Positions 8,863 through 19,343 of a stretch of 64,000 nt of DNA are shown here, in pieces. Positions within the stretch are counted from its first letter, which is position 1; each line of letters begins with the position of its first letter. Origin of the DNA: Klebsiella oxytoca (lineage in GTDB: Bacteria; Pseudomonadota; Gammaproteobacteria; Enterobacterales; Enterobacteriaceae). The DNA is taken from the NCBI RefSeq assembly GCF_009707385.1, contig NZ_CP046115.1:62001-126000 (forward strand). Direction: 5' to 3'. The position numbers were made by a program, and so were the translations under genes. A model generated the notes under the pieces. It was not told the DNA's origin, searched no databases, and saw nothing but the letters and a program-made list of their open reading frames with translations.

Positions 8863-10272
8863 CTACTCCATTCCCAGCTCTTTTAACTTACGGGTCAGGG
8901 TGTTACGACCCCAGCCAAGCAAGCGTGCCGCTTCCTGTTTATGCCCCTGAGTATGGCGTAACGCGGTGGTCAGCAGTGTACGCTCCATCTCAGGCTGCGC
9001 TTCCGAGAGCAGGTTTTGATGACCGGAACGTAAAGCGCGATCGGCCCATTGTCCCAGCAGCGTGGCCCAGCTATCCGGAAGCATTTGCGTCGGGTTATCC
9101 GGTATCGCGGTTTCAAATAGCTCGCTGGGAAGATCCTGCGTCAGAACCTCCTGGCCTGCGGCCATCACCGTCAGCCATCGACAGGTGTTTTCCAGCTGAC
9201 GTACGTTGCCCGGCCACGCCAGCCGGGTTAACGCTATCTCCGTCTCCGGATGCAGCTGTTTGGCCTCCACGCCCAGTTCACGAGCGGCAATTTGCAGGAA
9301 ATGCCTCGCCAGGCGCGGAATATCTTCCCGACGCTCGCGCAGCGGCGGCAGATGGACGCGTATCACGTTCAGGCGGTGGAATAAGTCCTCGCGGAATTTT
9401 CCTTCCTGGACGCGCAGCTCAAGGTTCTGGTGGGTTGCGGCAATGATGCGCACATCCACTTTCACCGGCGCATAGCCGCCCACGCGATAAAACTGGCCAT
9501 CAGCCAGCACGCGCAGCAGGCGGGTCTGGACATCCAGCGGCATATCGCCGATCTCATCGAGAAACAGCGTTCCGCCGTCCGCCTGCTCAAAGCGTCCCTG
9601 ACGCACGGTATTGGCGCCGGTAAAAGCCCCTTTCTCGTGGCCAAACAGTTCTGATTCAATCAAGTCTTTAGGAATTGCTGCCATATTCAGCGCGATAAAC
9701 GGTGCCTTGGCGCGCGGACTGTGGCGGTGAAGAGCATGAGCAACCAGCTCTTTACCGGTACCGGACTCCCCGTTAATCAGCACGCTGATTGAAGAACGCG
9801 ACAGGCGACCGATGATGCGAAAAACGTCCTGCATTGCCGGCGCTTCACCGATGATATCGGCCGTCGGGCTATTAATCGGCGTATTTCGCGGCTGCTGCTG
9901 CTCCTGGTAATGGCTAATTGCACGGTCAACCAGCGCCACTGCTTCGTCAATATCAAACGGTTTCGGCAGATAATCAAAAGCGCCTTGCTGGTAGGCGCTG
10001 ACCGCCGCATCCAGATCCGAATGCGCCGTCATTATGATGACCGGAAGCATCGGATGGCGCTGTTTAATTTGTTTCAACAGCGCCAGCCCGTCCATTCCCG
10101 GCATGCGGATATCAGACAGCAGCACATCCGGGGTTTTGGTGGTGAGGGCGTCAAGCACCTCGTTGCCGCTTTCAAACGTTGTACAACTCAAGCCTGCCCC
10201 GGTGAGCGCGCGTTCAAGCACCCAACGGATGGAGCTATCGTCGTCCACGATCCATGCTATCCCTCGTTGCAT
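8863..10272 (-). CDS. glnG: Nitrogen regulator NtrC (NRI)
   Basis: Encodes 469 residues from ATG 10272 ([20 protein letters not shown]), matching the E. coli N-terminus; a longer frame to 10329 is rejected. Domains: receiver (1-120, phospho-acceptor Asp in [12 protein letters not shown]), sigma-54-activating AAA+ domain (about 140-380, Walker A GESGTGKE, sigma-54 loop GAFTGA) and a Fis-type HTH at the C-terminus ([23 protein letters not shown]). When phosphorylated by NtrB it activates glnA and other nitrogen-limitation promoters. Last gene of glnA-glnL-glnG, 8 bases after glnL. Confidence 0.97.
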   Translation of the reverse strand: MQRGIAWIVDDDSSIRWVLERALTGAGLSCTTFESGNEVLDALTTKTPDVLLSDIRMPGMDGLALLKQIKQRHPMLPVIIMTAHSDLDAAVSAYQQGAFDYLPKPFDIDEAVALVDRAISHYQEQQQPRNTPINSPTADIIGEAPAMQDVFRIIGRLSRSSISVLINGESGTGKELVAHALHRHSPRAKAPFIALNMAAIPKDLIESELFGHEKGAFTGANTVRQGRFEQADGGTLFLDEIGDMPLDVQTRLLRVLADGQFYRVGGYAPVKVDVRIIAATHQNLELRVQEGKFREDLFHRLNVIRVHLPPLRERREDIPRLARHFLQIAARELGVEAKQLHPETEIALTRLAWPGNVRQLENTCRWLTVMAAGQEVLTQDLPSELFETAIPDNPTQMLPDSWATLLGQWADRALRSGHQNLLSEAQPEMERTLLTTALRHTQGHKQEAARLLGWGRNTLTRKLKELGME

Positions 10273-10280
10273 AAACACCT

Positions 10281-11330
10281 CTACTTCCGAATAGGCAGGT
10301 ACACCGAGAATTCGGTATGCCCTGGCCAACTGGTAAATTCAATTTTGCCGGAGTGCTGATCGATAAGGCTGCGGGCAATAGACAGACCGAGTCCGGTACC
10401 GCCCTCGCGCCCGCTCACCATTGGATAAAACAGCGTATCCTGTAAATGAGACGGTATTCCAGGGCCGTTATCTTCAACGTCAATACGCGCAGCGAGGCGG
10501 TAGCGCACGCCGTGCAAGGTTAACTGGAAGGCCGTGCGGGTGCGCAGAGTTATCTCGCCCCCTTCAGGTCCCAGCGCCTGCAGCGCATTACGAACGATAT
10601 TCAGCAGTACCTGTTCAATTTGGTCCGGATCGTGCGGGAGTTCTGGCAGGCTAGGGTCATAGTCGCGAACCAGTTTAACGTTCTCCGGTAGCTCCATCGA
10701 CACCAGCTTCACCACCCGCTCAGCGACCTTATGGATGCTCTCTGTTACGTGCATTCCGGGATGCTGGGGGCCCAGGAGGCGGTCGACCAGATTTCTTAGC
10801 CTGTCGGCCTGCTCAATAATGACTTTGGTATATTCCATTAGCGCAGGGTCGGGCAGCGCTTTGCTCAGCAGCTGGGCCGCGCCACGCAGGCCTCCCAGAG
10901 GGTTTTTAATCTCATGGGCCAGACCGCGCACTAAGTCGCGAGCGGCAATCTGCTGCGCGTGCTGCAGCTGTTCCTGGCTCAGCCGACGCTGATTATCCAT
11001 CGGCGCCATTTCCAGCAGGATATAGCCTTCCGGCAGACGTTGTGCGGTCAGGGACAGAATATGGGAGCGGCCATCAATAACCAGCGTGACCTCGTTATCG
11101 GTAAACCCTTGACCTGCAGCGAGGCTCTCTTGCATAAGGCCGATATTCAGCGAGAAATAGCTCAACAGTTCCGGCAGCGGCGTGCCGAAGAGCTTACGAG
11201 AACTTTGTGCCAGCAGCTGCTGCGCCGCCGGGTTCGCGTAATGTACCGCCAGGTCGTCATCGACCAGTAAGATACTGTTGATTAAAGAGTTAAGGATCTG
11301 CCCAGCATCGGGCAGTGTGCCTGTTGCCAT
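10281..11330 (-). CDS. glnL: Nitrogen sensor kinase/phosphatase NtrB (NRII)
   Basis: Encodes 349 residues from ATG 11330 ([20 protein letters not shown]), the E. coli length; an in-frame ATG nine codons upstream is less likely. It is cytoplasmic with no membrane segment: an N-terminal PAS domain, an H-box ([19 protein letters not shown], His about 139), and a C-terminal ATPase with N-box and [10 protein letters not shown]. Its kinase and phosphatase activities towards NtrC are switched by the PII protein and hence by glutamine. Its start lies 39 bases from an NtrC site that is expected to repress glnLp. Confidence 0.97.
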   Translation of the reverse strand: MATGTLPDAGQILNSLINSILLVDDDLAVHYANPAAQQLLAQSSRKLFGTPLPELLSYFSLNIGLMQESLAAGQGFTDNEVTLVIDGRSHILSLTAQRLPEGYILLEMAPMDNQRRLSQEQLQHAQQIAARDLVRGLAHEIKNPLGGLRGAAQLLSKALPDPALMEYTKVIIEQADRLRNLVDRLLGPQHPGMHVTESIHKVAERVVKLVSMELPENVKLVRDYDPSLPELPHDPDQIEQVLLNIVRNALQALGPEGGEITLRTRTAFQLTLHGVRYRLAARIDVEDNGPGIPSHLQDTLFYPMVSGREGGTGLGLSIARSLIDQHSGKIEFTSWPGHTEFSVYLPIRK

Positions 11331-11352
11331 TCGACAGTCTCCAGAAAAAGAG

Positions 11353-11369
11353 TGCACCGTTTTAGTGCA
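11353..11369 (-). promoter_or_regulatory. NtrC operator at the glnL promoter
   Basis: On the minus strand TGCACTAAAACGGTGCA is a perfect match to the NtrC palindrome TGCAC-N7-GTGCA. It lies between glnA and glnL, 23 bases before the glnL start codon. In E. coli NtrC bound here represses glnLp. Confidence 0.85.
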
Positions 11370-11418
11370 GTATAGCTTTTTATGAATAAAAAGCTCATGA
11401 GATCAGCGTGTTGGTGGA

Positions 11419-11445
11419 GAAAAAAGCCCATCCTGAGATGGGCTG
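11419..11445 (-). terminator. glnA terminator
   Basis: AGCCCATC (11425-11432) and GATGGGCT (11437-11444) form an 8-bp stem with a 4-base loop; on the minus strand it is followed by a run of T residues (A-run at 11420-11425). It lies about 75 bases after the glnA stop, so it limits read-through into glnL-glnG. The transcript between the glnA stop and this site corresponds to the region from which the 3'-derived RNA GlnZ is made in E. coli. Confidence 0.85.
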
Positions 11446-11518
11446 AAAGTTTCCACGGCAACAAAATATCCTTGGTACCCCACGCCACAACACGGAATAC
11501 CGCGGATTTACAGCAAAA

Positions 11519-12928
11519 TCAGACGCTGTAGTACAGCTCGAACTCAACCGGATGCGGAGTCATGCGTACGCGGTCGTTTTCTTCTATACGCAGGGCGATG
11601 TAAGCATCAATTGCGTCGTTGGTGAATACGCCACCGGCGGTGAGGAACTCACGGTCTGCGTCCAGCGCATTCAGTGCTTCTTCCAGAGAGCCTGCAACCT
11701 GTGGGATCTCTTTCGCTTCTTCCGGCGGCAGATCGTACAGGTTTTTATCCATGGCTTCGCCCGGATGGATTTTGTTCTTGATACCGTCGAGGCCAGCCAT
11801 CAGCAGCGCAGCGAAGCACAGGTACGGGTTAGCAGCCGGATCCGGGAAGCGAACTTCGATACGACGCGCTTTCGGAGACGTGACTACCGGAATACGGATA
11901 GAAGCGGAACGGTTACGGGCAGAGTAAGCCAGCATGACCGGAGCTTCATAACCCGGGACCAGACGCTTGTAGGAGTTGGTGGTCGGGTTAGCCAGGGCGT
12001 TAATTGCTTTAGCGTGTTTGATAACGCCGCCAATGTAGTACAGCGCTTGTTCAGACAGGCCTGCGTATTTGTCGCCGGAGAACAGGTTTACGCCGTTCTT
12101 GGACAGGGACATGTGGCAGTGCATACCGGAACCGTTATCGCCAAACATTGGTTTCGGCATGAAGGTCGCGGTTTTACCAAAGCGGTGTGCGACGTTGTGA
12201 ACAACGTATTTGTAAATCTGAATTTCGTCCGCTTTTTTGGTCATGGTGTTGAAGCGGGTTGCGATTTCGTTCTGGCCCGCAGTCGCCACTTCGTGGTGGT
12301 GAGCTTCAACAACCAGGCCCATCTCTTCCATGATCATACACATGGTGGAGCGGATATCCTGAGAAGAGTCTACCGGTGGAACCGGGAAGTAGCCGCCTTT
12401 TACGCCCGGGCGGTGGCCTTTGTTGCCGCCTTCGTATTTGGTGGAGGAGTTCCATGCGCCTTCGATATCATCGATAGCCACGTGAGAACCGGAGATGGAC
12501 GCACCAAAACGGATGTCGTCAAACAGGAAGAATTCTGGTTCTGGCCCGAACAGCACGGTGTCGGCCAGGCCGGTAGAGCGCAGGTACTCTTCCGCACGCT
12601 TAGCGATGGAGCGCGGGTCGCGGTCATAGCCCTGCAGGGTGCCTGGTTCGAGGATGTCGCAGCGGATGATCAGGGTCGGTTCTTCATAGAACGGGTCGAT
12701 CAGCGCGGTGGTTGCGTCCGGCATCAGAACCATGTCGGATTCGTTAATACCTTTCCAGCCGCCAATCGAGGAGCCATCAAACATTTTGCCTTCTTCGAAG
12801 AATTCGGCATTTACCTGATGAGAAGGAATAGTAACGTGCTGTTCTTTACCTTTGGTATCGGTGAAGCGCAGATCGACAAACTTCACTTCATGCTCGTTCA
12901 GCATCGTCAAAACGTGTTCAGCGGACAT
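11519..12928 (-). CDS. glnA: Glutamine synthetase type I
   Basis: Encodes 469 residues from ATG 12928 ([20 protein letters not shown]); the frame stays open upstream but only this start matches the family. It makes glutamine from glutamate, ammonia and ATP as a dodecamer in the cytosol. Motifs: [15 protein letters not shown]-binding region, and NLYDLPPEE around the adenylylated Tyr (about 398), so control by GlnE adenylylation is expected. Transcription starts mainly from the sigma-54 promoter upstream. Confidence 0.98.
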   Translation of the reverse strand: MSAEHVLTMLNEHEVKFVDLRFTDTKGKEQHVTIPSHQVNAEFFEEGKMFDGSSIGGWKGINESDMVLMPDATTALIDPFYEEPTLIIRCDILEPGTLQGYDRDPRSIAKRAEEYLRSTGLADTVLFGPEPEFFLFDDIRFGASISGSHVAIDDIEGAWNSSTKYEGGNKGHRPGVKGGYFPVPPVDSSQDIRSTMCMIMEEMGLVVEAHHHEVATAGQNEIATRFNTMTKKADEIQIYKYVVHNVAHRFGKTATFMPKPMFGDNGSGMHCHMSLSKNGVNLFSGDKYAGLSEQALYYIGGVIKHAKAINALANPTTNSYKRLVPGYEAPVMLAYSARNRSASIRIPVVTSPKARRIEVRFPDPAANPYLCFAALLMAGLDGIKNKIHPGEAMDKNLYDLPPEEAKEIPQVAGSLEEALNALDADREFLTAGGVFTNDAIDAYIALRIEENDRVRMTPHPVEFELYYSV

Positions 12929-13015
12929 ACTTAAACTCTCCCGGATTGGTCTGTGTCGTCGTGGAAACGAAAACTTTTTAACTACTAAAAGTGGCGTTGT
13001 TGCCTTAAAAAATAT

Positions 13016-13034
13016 AAAGCGAAATCTGTGCCAA
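13016..13034 (-). promoter_or_regulatory. Sigma-54 promoter glnAp2
   Basis: Minus strand TTGGCACAGATTTCGCTTT has the -24 GG and -12 GC elements with correct spacing and is identical or nearly so to E. coli glnAp2. It would start transcription near 13007, giving a leader of about 78 bases. Confidence 0.93.
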
Positions 13035-13064
13035 CTTTTAAATTGCCCCCAAAAGGCGTTATCA

Positions 13065-13155
13065 TGCACATCATCGTGCAAAAGGGCTGCACCAAAATGA
13101 ATGCATTGCACCAATATAGTGCATTTGTGTGAACGTTGGGCACTTATTTGGTGCA
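13065..13155 (-). promoter_or_regulatory. Array of four NtrC sites upstream of glnAp2
   Basis: Palindromes lie at 13139-13155 (TGCACCAAATAAGTGCC on minus), 13107-13123 (TGCACTATATTGGTGCA, perfect), 13088-13105 and 13065-13080. Taking +1 near 13007, their centres fall at about -140, -108, -89 and -66, the same spacing as the E. coli glnA enhancer. The two distal sites are the strong activating ones in E. coli; the proximal ones modulate output. Confidence 0.85.
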
Positions 13156-13184
13156 ATTGACCTTGAATAACCCTTTTAACGCTC

Positions 13185-13200
13185 CGTGAAAGCGATCACA
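13185..13200. promoter_or_regulatory. CRP site in the glnA-typA divergent region
   Basis: CGTGAAAGCGATCACA matches the CRP consensus except at the first base. It lies upstream of the position expected for the sigma-70 promoter glnAp1, which is CRP-activated in E. coli. The rest of the 378-bp gap (12929-13306) also holds the typA promoter. Confidence 0.7.
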
Positions 13201-13306
13201 AAGAATCTCTGCAATACTTGTTTGCGGAGGATGTTTGTGATCCTGTTTTGTACTGCGATTAATCCGTGTACAATAACGCGCTATTTCTAATGCCTGAGGC
13301 AAAGTT

Positions 13307-15130
13307 GTGATCGAAAATCTGCGTAATATCGCCATCATCGCGCACGTTGACCATGGTAAAACTACCCTGGTTGATAAGCTGCTACAGCAATCCGGTACGT
13401 TCGACGCGCGTACTGAAGCACAAGAACGAGTGATGGACTCCAACGATTTGGAGAAAGAGCGTGGGATTACTATCCTCGCTAAAAACACCGCTATCAAATG
13501 GAATGATTATCGTATCAACATCGTTGATACCCCAGGGCACGCCGACTTCGGTGGTGAAGTTGAACGTGTTATGTCCATGGTAGATTCTGTGCTGCTGGTG
13601 GTTGATGCCTTTGATGGTCCGATGCCGCAGACGCGCTTCGTCACCAAGAAAGCTTTTGCCCATGGCCTGAAGCCAATTGTTGTTATCAACAAAGTTGACC
13701 GTCCTGGCGCACGTCCTGACTGGGTTGTTGATCAGGTATTCGACCTGTTCGTTAACCTTGACGCAACTGATGAACAGCTGGATTTCCCTATCGTTTACGC
13801 ATCTGCGCTGAACGGTATCGCGGGTCTTGATCACGAAGATATGGCTGAAGACATGACTCCGCTGTATCAGACTATCGTCGATCGTGTACCGGCACCGAAC
13901 GTCGATCTTGATGGTCCGCTGCAGATGCAAATCTCCCAGTTGGACTACAACAACTATGTTGGCGTCATCGGTATCGGCCGCATCAAACGCGGTAAAGTGA
14001 AGCCGAACCAGCAGGTCACTATCATTGATAGCGAAGGCAAAACGCGTAACGGTAAAGTCGGTAAAGTTCTGACCCATCTGGGTCTGGAGCGTATTGAGAG
14101 CGACATCGCTGAAGCGGGCGATATCATCGCTATTACCGGTCTGGGCGAGCTGAACATCTCTGATACCATCTGCGATACGCAGAATGTTGAAGCTCTGCCG
14201 GCGCTGTCTGTCGATGAGCCGACCGTATCTATGTTCTTCTGCGTTAACACCTCTCCGTTCTGTGGTAAAGAAGGTAAATACGTTACCTCTCGTCAAATCC
14301 TTGACCGTCTGAACAAAGAGCTGGTGCATAACGTGGCGCTGCGCGTTGAAGAAACTCCGGATGCAGACGCATTCCGCGTTTCAGGCCGTGGCGAACTGCA
14401 CCTGTCCGTTCTTATCGAGAACATGCGTCGTGAAGGTTTCGAAATGGCGGTTTCCCGTCCGAAAGTTATCTTCCGCGAAATCGATGGTCGTAAACAAGAG
14501 CCGTTCGAAAACGTCACGCTGGACGTTGAAGAGCAGCACCAGGGTTCTGTGATGCAGGCACTGGGTGAGCGTAAAGGCGACCTGAAAAATATGAATCCAG
14601 ACGGCAAAGGTCGCGTACGTCTCGACTACGTGATCCCAAGCCGTGGTCTGATCGGCTTCCGTTCAGAGTTCATGACTATGACTTCGGGTACCGGTCTGCT
14701 GTACTCCACCTTCAGCCACTACGACGACGTTCGTGCGGGTGATGTGGGCCAGCGCCAGAACGGTGTTCTGATCTCCAATGGCCAGGGTAAAGCAGTAGCG
14801 TTTGCACTGTTCAGCCTGCAGGATCGCGGTAAGCTGTTCCTGGGCCACGGTGCAGAAGTTTACGAAGGCCAGATCATCGGTATTCACAGCCGTTCTAACG
14901 ACCTGACGGTAAACTGCCTGACCGGTAAGAAACTGACCAACATGCGTGCGTCCGGTACTGACGAAGCAACGGTTCTGGTTCCGCCGATTAAGATGACCCT
15001 GGAGCAGGCTCTGGAGTTCATTGATGACGACGAACTGGTAGAAGTTACCCCAACCTCTATTCGTATCCGTAAACGTCACCTGACCGAAAACGACCGTAAA
15101 CGCGCGATGCGCGGTGCAAAAGAAGATTAA
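13307..15130 (+). CDS. typA: Ribosome-associated GTPase TypA/BipA
   Basis: Encodes 607 residues from GTG 13307 ([20 protein letters not shown]), matching the E. coli start. A translational GTPase related to EF-G and LepA that aids 50S assembly, especially in the cold, and affects virulence traits. Motifs: G1 AHVDHGKT (12-19), G3 DTPGHADF (about 76), G4 NKVD (about 128), and a unique BipA C-terminal domain ending [20 protein letters not shown]. Transcribed divergently from glnA. Confidence 0.97.
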   Translation: MIENLRNIAIIAHVDHGKTTLVDKLLQQSGTFDARTEAQERVMDSNDLEKERGITILAKNTAIKWNDYRINIVDTPGHADFGGEVERVMSMVDSVLLVVDAFDGPMPQTRFVTKKAFAHGLKPIVVINKVDRPGARPDWVVDQVFDLFVNLDATDEQLDFPIVYASALNGIAGLDHEDMAEDMTPLYQTIVDRVPAPNVDLDGPLQMQISQLDYNNYVGVIGIGRIKRGKVKPNQQVTIIDSEGKTRNGKVGKVLTHLGLERIESDIAEAGDIIAITGLGELNISDTICDTQNVEALPALSVDEPTVSMFFCVNTSPFCGKEGKYVTSRQILDRLNKELVHNVALRVEETPDADAFRVSGRGELHLSVLIENMRREGFEMAVSRPKVIFREIDGRKQEPFENVTLDVEEQHQGSVMQALGERKGDLKNMNPDGKGRVRLDYVIPSRGLIGFRSEFMTMTSGTGLLYSTFSHYDDVRAGDVGQRQNGVLISNGQGKAVAFALFSLQDRGKLFLGHGAEVYEGQIIGIHSRSNDLTVNCLTGKKLTNMRASGTDEATVLVPPIKMTLEQALEFIDDDELVEVTPTSIRIRKRHLTENDRKRAMRGAKED

Positions 15131-15153
15131 TTAACGCTTCTGACGGTTAACTC

Positions 15154-15183
15154 AACCCTGCCTTATGGCAGGGTTTCTTTTTT
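15154..15183 (+). terminator. typA terminator
   Basis: AACCCTGCC (15154-15162) pairs with GGCAGGGTT (15167-15175) over a TTAT loop, followed by TCTTTTTT. A classic intrinsic terminator 24 bases after the typA stop. Confidence 0.92.
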
Positions 15184-15262
15184 GTACAAAGTTTTGCCAC
15201 CCATAGTCAAACCCCTCCTTTCCCGCTACAGTTAATTTTCCACGGTGCAAAAGGAGAGGACC

Positions 15263-15859
15263 ATGCTCTATATCTTTGATTTAGGTAATGTGATTGTCGA
15301 TATTGACTTCAGCCGTGTGCTTGGGACGTGGAGCGATTTAACGCGAATCCCGCTTGCGACGCTGAAGCAGCACTTCACCATGGGCGAAGCGTTCCACCAG
15401 CATGAGCGCGGTGAAATCAGCGATGAAGATTTTGCGGCGGCAATGTGCCATGAAATGAACATGCCGCTTAGCTACGAGCAGTTTTCTCACGGCTGGCAGG
15501 CTGTTTTTGTCGCCCTGCGCCCGGACGTTATCGCGATTATGCAAAAATTACGCGAGCAGGGGCATCGGGTTGTGGTCCTGTCCAATACTAACCGTTTGCA
15601 TACGACCTTCTGGCCGGATGAATATCCGGAGATACGCGCTGTCGCCGACCATATCTATCTTTCGCAAGAGATGGGGATGCGTAAACCTGAAGCGCGGATC
15701 TATCAAAGCGTGCTTGAATCGGAAGGGTTCTCCGCTGACGACACGGTCTTTTTCGATGATAACGCTGATAATATCGCCGGAGCTAACCAGTTGGGTATTA
15801 CCAGCATTCTGGTGACCGGGAAGGAAACCATACCCCACTATTTTGCCAAACAGCTATGA
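15263..15859 (+). CDS. yihX: Alpha-D-glucose-1-phosphate phosphatase YihX (HAD family)
   Basis: Encodes 198 residues from ATG 15263 ([16 protein letters not shown]), preceded by AGGAGAGG; an upstream in-frame ATG is ignored. YihX is a HAD-like hydrolase that dephosphorylates glucose-1-phosphate in E. coli. HAD motif I is FDLGNV with the nucleophile Asp6; motif II is VLSNTN; motif III Lys is in MRKPEARIY; motif IV is FFDDNADN. First gene of a tight run yihX-yihY-dtd-yiiD, each overlapping the next by about 4 bases. Confidence 0.95.
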   Translation: MLYIFDLGNVIVDIDFSRVLGTWSDLTRIPLATLKQHFTMGEAFHQHERGEISDEDFAAAMCHEMNMPLSYEQFSHGWQAVFVALRPDVIAIMQKLREQGHRVVVLSNTNRLHTTFWPDEYPEIRAVADHIYLSQEMGMRKPEARIYQSVLESEGFSADDTVFFDDNADNIAGANQLGITSILVTGKETIPHYFAKQL

Positions 15860-16716
15860 TAAAAACCGTTCATCAAAAAGCAGCGCGCCATATGCGGCCG
15901 ATTGTAGCCTGGCTGAAGCTGCTATGGCGGCGTATTGATGAAGACCATATGACGACTCTGGCGGGAAACCTGGCCTATGTGTCGTTACTCTCTCTTGTGC
16001 CGCTGATTGCCGTGATTTTCGCGCTGTTCGCGGCATTTCCGATGTTTTCTGATGTAAGCATCCAGATTCGCCACTTTATTTTTGCCAATTTTATTCCGAC
16101 AACCGGGGATGTTATTCAGGGCTATATTGAGCAGTTTGTGGCCAACTCCAGTCGGATGACCGCCGTGGGGGCTTTCGGCCTGATTGTGACATCGCTGCTG
16201 CTGATGTATTCCATTGATAGCGCGCTGAATACCATCTGGCGCAGTACCCGTATCCGGCCAAAAACCTACTCCTTTGCCGTCTATTGGATGATCCTCACTT
16301 TAGGCCCGCTGCTGGCGGGAGCGAGCCTGGCGATCAGCTCCTATCTCCTGTCGTTACGCTGGGCCAGCGACCTGAATAGCGTTATTGACGATGTGCTGCG
16401 CATTTTTCCATTAATTTTGTCCTGGGTGGCATTCTGGCTGCTTTACAGCATTGTGCCGACGGCGGAGGTACGCAACCGTGATGCAATAGTGGGGTCGTTG
16501 GTTGCAGCGCTGCTCTTTGAGGCGGGTAAGAAAGCTTTTGCTTTATATATCACCGCCTTCCCGTCATATCAGCTGATTTATGGCGTGATTGCAGTCGTAC
16601 CAATTTTGTTCGTCTGGGTATACTGGACGTGGTGTATCGTCTTGCTTGGCGCTGAAATTACTGTCACTCTCGGTGAATACCGCAAACTGAAAAAAGAAGA
16701 AACAGAACAATCATGA
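15856..16716 (+). CDS. yihY: Inner membrane protein YihY (BrkB family)
   Basis: Encodes 286 residues with about six hydrophobic segments, including 39-61 ([15 protein letters not shown] region), a pair around 100-125 and three more up to 265. It overlaps yihX by 4 bases. The BrkB/YihY family was once misnamed ribonuclease BN; that activity belongs to another gene. The true function is not established; envelope or transport roles have been suggested. The family motif [16 protein letters not shown] and the conserved [18 protein letters not shown] stretch are both present. Confidence 0.92.
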   Translation: MIKTVHQKAARHMRPIVAWLKLLWRRIDEDHMTTLAGNLAYVSLLSLVPLIAVIFALFAAFPMFSDVSIQIRHFIFANFIPTTGDVIQGYIEQFVANSSRMTAVGAFGLIVTSLLLMYSIDSALNTIWRSTRIRPKTYSFAVYWMILTLGPLLAGASLAISSYLLSLRWASDLNSVIDDVLRIFPLILSWVAFWLLYSIVPTAEVRNRDAIVGSLVAALLFEAGKKAFALYITAFPSYQLIYGVIAVVPILFVWVYWTWCIVLLGAEITVTLGEYRKLKKEETEQS

Positions 16717-17150
16717 TTGCATTAATTCAACGCGTATCCCGAGCTAGCGTTACCGTGGAGGGGGAAGTGACGGGCGAAATCGGCCCTGGGCTTCTGGTGC
16801 TGTTAGGCGTCGAAAGGGATGACGACGAGCAAAAAGCCAACCGCCTGTGCGAGCGTGTGCTGGGATACCGTATTTTTAGCGATGCCGAAGGCAAAATGAA
16901 TCTTAACGTGCAGCAGGCTGGCGGCAGCGTGCTGGTGGTGTCACAGTTTACGCTGGCTGCCGATACCGAACGCGGGATGCGTCCGGGATTTTCTAAAGGA
17001 GCCGCGCCGGATAGGGCGGAAGCGCTGTACGAATATTTTGTTGAGCGTTGCCGCCAGCAGGAAATGAATACACAGACCGGGAGATTTGCTGCCGATATGC
17101 AGGTTTCTCTGGTGAATGATGGTCCCGTAACCTTTTGGTTGCAGGTATGA
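16713..17150 (+). CDS. dtd: D-aminoacyl-tRNA deacylase
   Basis: Encodes 145 residues, the usual length. DTD removes D-amino acids and glycine mischarged on tRNA, protecting translation. Family motifs are visible: SQFTLAAD (about 77-84) and the Gly-cisPro region [11 protein letters not shown] at the C-terminus, which forms the cross-subunit chirality filter in the dimer. It overlaps yihY by 4 bases and yiiD by 4 bases. Confidence 0.96.
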   Translation: MIALIQRVSRASVTVEGEVTGEIGPGLLVLLGVERDDDEQKANRLCERVLGYRIFSDAEGKMNLNVQQAGGSVLVVSQFTLAADTERGMRPGFSKGAAPDRAEALYEYFVERCRQQEMNTQTGRFAADMQVSLVNDGPVTFWLQV

Positions 17151-18136
17151 GCCAGCTTCCGGGCAGGCTGCGGGTAACAAAAGAGAGTACAGCTATGTAT
17201 CACCTTCGTGTACCGCAAACAGAAGAAGAGTTAGAGAGCTACTATCAGTTCCGCTGGGAGATGCTGCGTAAGCCGCTGCATCAGCCGAAAGGATCCGAAC
17301 GCGATGCGTGGGACGCGATGGCGCACCATCAGATGGTGGTCGATGAAGAAGGCAATCTGGTTGCCGTCGGGCGGCTATATGTGAATGCGGAAAACGAAGC
17401 GTCTATCCGCTTTATGGCCGTTCATCCATCGGTACAGGATAAAGGTCTGGGTACTTTGATGGCGATGACGCTGGAGTCTGTCGCCCGTCAGGAAGGCGTG
17501 AAGCGGGTGACCTGTAGCGCACGTGAAGACGCGGTGGAATTCTTTGCGAAGCTCGGTTTTGTGAATCAGGGAGAAATTACGACGCCGACCACCACGCCGA
17601 TTCGCCACTTCCTGATGATTAAACCGATAGCCTCCCTGGACGACATTTTACATCGTGGTGACTGGTGCGCTCAGCTGCAGCAGGCCTGGTATCAGCATAT
17701 CCCGCTTAGCGAGAAAATGGGCGTGCGAATTCAGCAGTATACCGGGCAAAAATTTATTACCACCATGCCCGAAGCCGGCAACCAGAACCCTCACCATACG
17801 CTATTTGCGGGTAGCCTGTTTTCGCAGGCAACGTTAACCGGTTGGGGCTTAATCTGGCTGATGCTGCGCGAGCGGCATCTTGGGGGCACAATTATTCTGG
17901 CGGATGCGCATATTCGTTACAGTCAGCCGATTAGCGGACGCCCCAGCGCCGTTGCCGATCTTGGCTCATTAAGCGGCGATCTTGACCGCCTGGCGCGAGG
18001 CCGCAAAGCGCGCGTTCAGCTGCAGGTTGAGCTTTTTGGCGACGATCGGCTGGGCGCGGTTTTTGAAGGTATCTACATTGTTCTTCCCGCGAAGCCGTTC
18101 GGCCCGTATGAAGAGGGTGGTAACGAAGAAGAGTAG
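17147..18136 (+). CDS. yiiD: YiiD: GNAT domain fused to thioesterase-like (hotdog) domain
   Basis: Encodes 329 residues from ATG 17147 ([14 protein letters not shown]), overlapping the dtd stop in ATGA; a start four codons earlier is possible but does not match E. coli. The N-terminal half is a GNAT fold ([20 protein letters not shown], the acyl-CoA-binding loop). The C-terminal half, from about 150, is the YiiD-type thioesterase-like domain ([23 protein letters not shown]). In E. coli the protein has been reported as a malonyl-ACP decarboxylase that helps prime fatty acid synthesis; I infer the same role. Confidence 0.93.
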   Translation: MSQLPGRLRVTKESTAMYHLRVPQTEEELESYYQFRWEMLRKPLHQPKGSERDAWDAMAHHQMVVDEEGNLVAVGRLYVNAENEASIRFMAVHPSVQDKGLGTLMAMTLESVARQEGVKRVTCSAREDAVEFFAKLGFVNQGEITTPTTTPIRHFLMIKPIASLDDILHRGDWCAQLQQAWYQHIPLSEKMGVRIQQYTGQKFITTMPEAGNQNPHHTLFAGSLFSQATLTGWGLIWLMLRERHLGGTIILADAHIRYSQPISGRPSAVADLGSLSGDLDRLARGRKARVQLQVELFGDDRLGAVFEGIYIVLPAKPFGPYEEGGNEEE

Positions 18137-18153
18137 CCCACCTTTATACATGG

Positions 18154-19071
18154 CTACTGGCCTGGCGATTGAAGCCGCCAGGCGATATCTCTCATCGCGC
18201 TGTCTGCCGCTGCGCTAATGCCTCCCAACTGAAAGAAGCCGTGAATTACCCCGAAATAGCGCTGACAGGTGCAGTCAACGCCCTGCTCAAGCATGCGCTG
18301 GTAAAGCGCTTCTCCTTCGTCACGCAAAGGGTCGTATTCCGCAGTCAGAATATGCACCGGCGGTAAACTGTTAAAGTCTTTACGCCACAGTGGGCTGGCT
18401 TCCGGGTGATGGAGTTCCGTTGATGACAGATACATTTCATAGCCGCTGAGTAGCGTATCTTCGGTGATGATGTAATCTTGCCCGTTATCGATATAGCTCT
18501 TCATGCTGGCGGTGGCATCCAGCATCGGGTAGATCAAGACGAGCTGTGCGGGTTGCCATACCTGAGCTTTTTTCAACCGCAGGGCGGTCACCAGGGCCAG
18601 ATGTCCTCCGGCGCTGTCGCCGGCTAGCGTAATGCGCGAAGTATCGATACCTAACCGCTTCGCGTGGTGGTGAATAATCAGGGTGCCTTTCTCCGCATCG
18701 TCATGGGCGGCAGGATAAACGTGCTCTGGCGCCAGCCGGTATTGCACGGCGATAACCCGACATCCGCTGTGGTACGCCAGCTGACGGAGCTGGTTGTCAT
18801 GAGTGGCGAAACCGCCGCTGATAAAGCAGCCGCCGTGGAAATAGATAACGGCAGGGAGTGTGCCTGCGACGTTAAGGGGGGAGACAATGCGAAAACGCAT
18901 GCCTTCGAGCTCAATATCTTCTACCTGAACGCGCTTTTCTTGTTCACCAGCTAAAATTGCGCTGGCAATATAGCCGTTTCTCCGGTCATCAATATTCTGT
19001 TCGCGCGATGAGGGGCGACCTGCATTGATAAATTCTCGCACCAGCTCTGCGATACCCTTTTCTAGCGCCAT
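18154..19071 (-). CDS. Alpha/beta hydrolase, hormone-sensitive-lipase type esterase
   Basis: Encodes 305 residues with no signal peptide. It belongs to the alpha/beta hydrolase fold-3 group (family IV esterases). The oxyanion-hole motif reads HGGCF (79-83) instead of the usual HGGGF. The nucleophile is Ser153 in GDSAGG, with Asp247 (EYDPLRDEGE) and His277 (GVIHGFF) completing the triad. It should cleave short-chain esters or acylated small molecules; the natural substrate is unknown. It stands alone, convergent with yiiD. E. coli K-12 has no gene at this place, so it is accessory relative to that genome. Confidence 0.85.
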   Translation of the reverse strand: MALEKGIAELVREFINAGRPSSREQNIDDRRNGYIASAILAGEQEKRVQVEDIELEGMRFRIVSPLNVAGTLPAVIYFHGGCFISGGFATHDNQLRQLAYHSGCRVIAVQYRLAPEHVYPAAHDDAEKGTLIIHHHAKRLGIDTSRITLAGDSAGGHLALVTALRLKKAQVWQPAQLVLIYPMLDATASMKSYIDNGQDYIITEDTLLSGYEMYLSSTELHHPEASPLWRKDFNSLPPVHILTAEYDPLRDEGEALYQRMLEQGVDCTCQRYFGVIHGFFQLGGISAAADSAMRDIAWRLQSPGQ

Positions 19072-19343
19072 TTTTATTCCCTTAAACTGTTTGGATATAC
19101 AGTGTTATAGCCTGGTTGTGGGCAAAAGAAAATGGGCGATTTAAATCGAAAAGGGATTCTGGAAAGCGGCTCGCAAAAGTGAAAATCGTTTCATACGACA
19201 CTTTTCCACCGTTTGTTACAGGGGTATGTTATTTGAAAATTAACCGCCAATGTTTTGCTGGAGGTCTCAGTGAACATGATGGCAGGAATGGATGTGGGCA
19301 GCGTAAGCCGGGCAGCTGGGGCCACCCGACTTAAGACCAACAA
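19072..19343. other. 272-bp gap between the esterase gene and fdhE; nothing assigned
   Basis: It must contain the esterase promoter (minus strand, right after 19071) and the 3' end of the fdhE transcript. I see no clear hairpin terminator, RNA gene or convincing short ORF. Small plus-strand frames here overlap each other and look random. Confidence 0.5.

Noticed and set aside
11552..12934. Long plus-strand open frame of 460 codons opposite glnA
   Set aside because: It is the antisense shadow of glnA; the minus-strand protein is a full glutamine synthetase and the opposite frame has no recognisable domain or ribosome binding site.
19116..19334. Small plus-strand frame of 72 codons before fdhE
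   Set aside because: No ribosome binding site, no hydrophobic or family pattern, and it overlaps the esterase promoter region.
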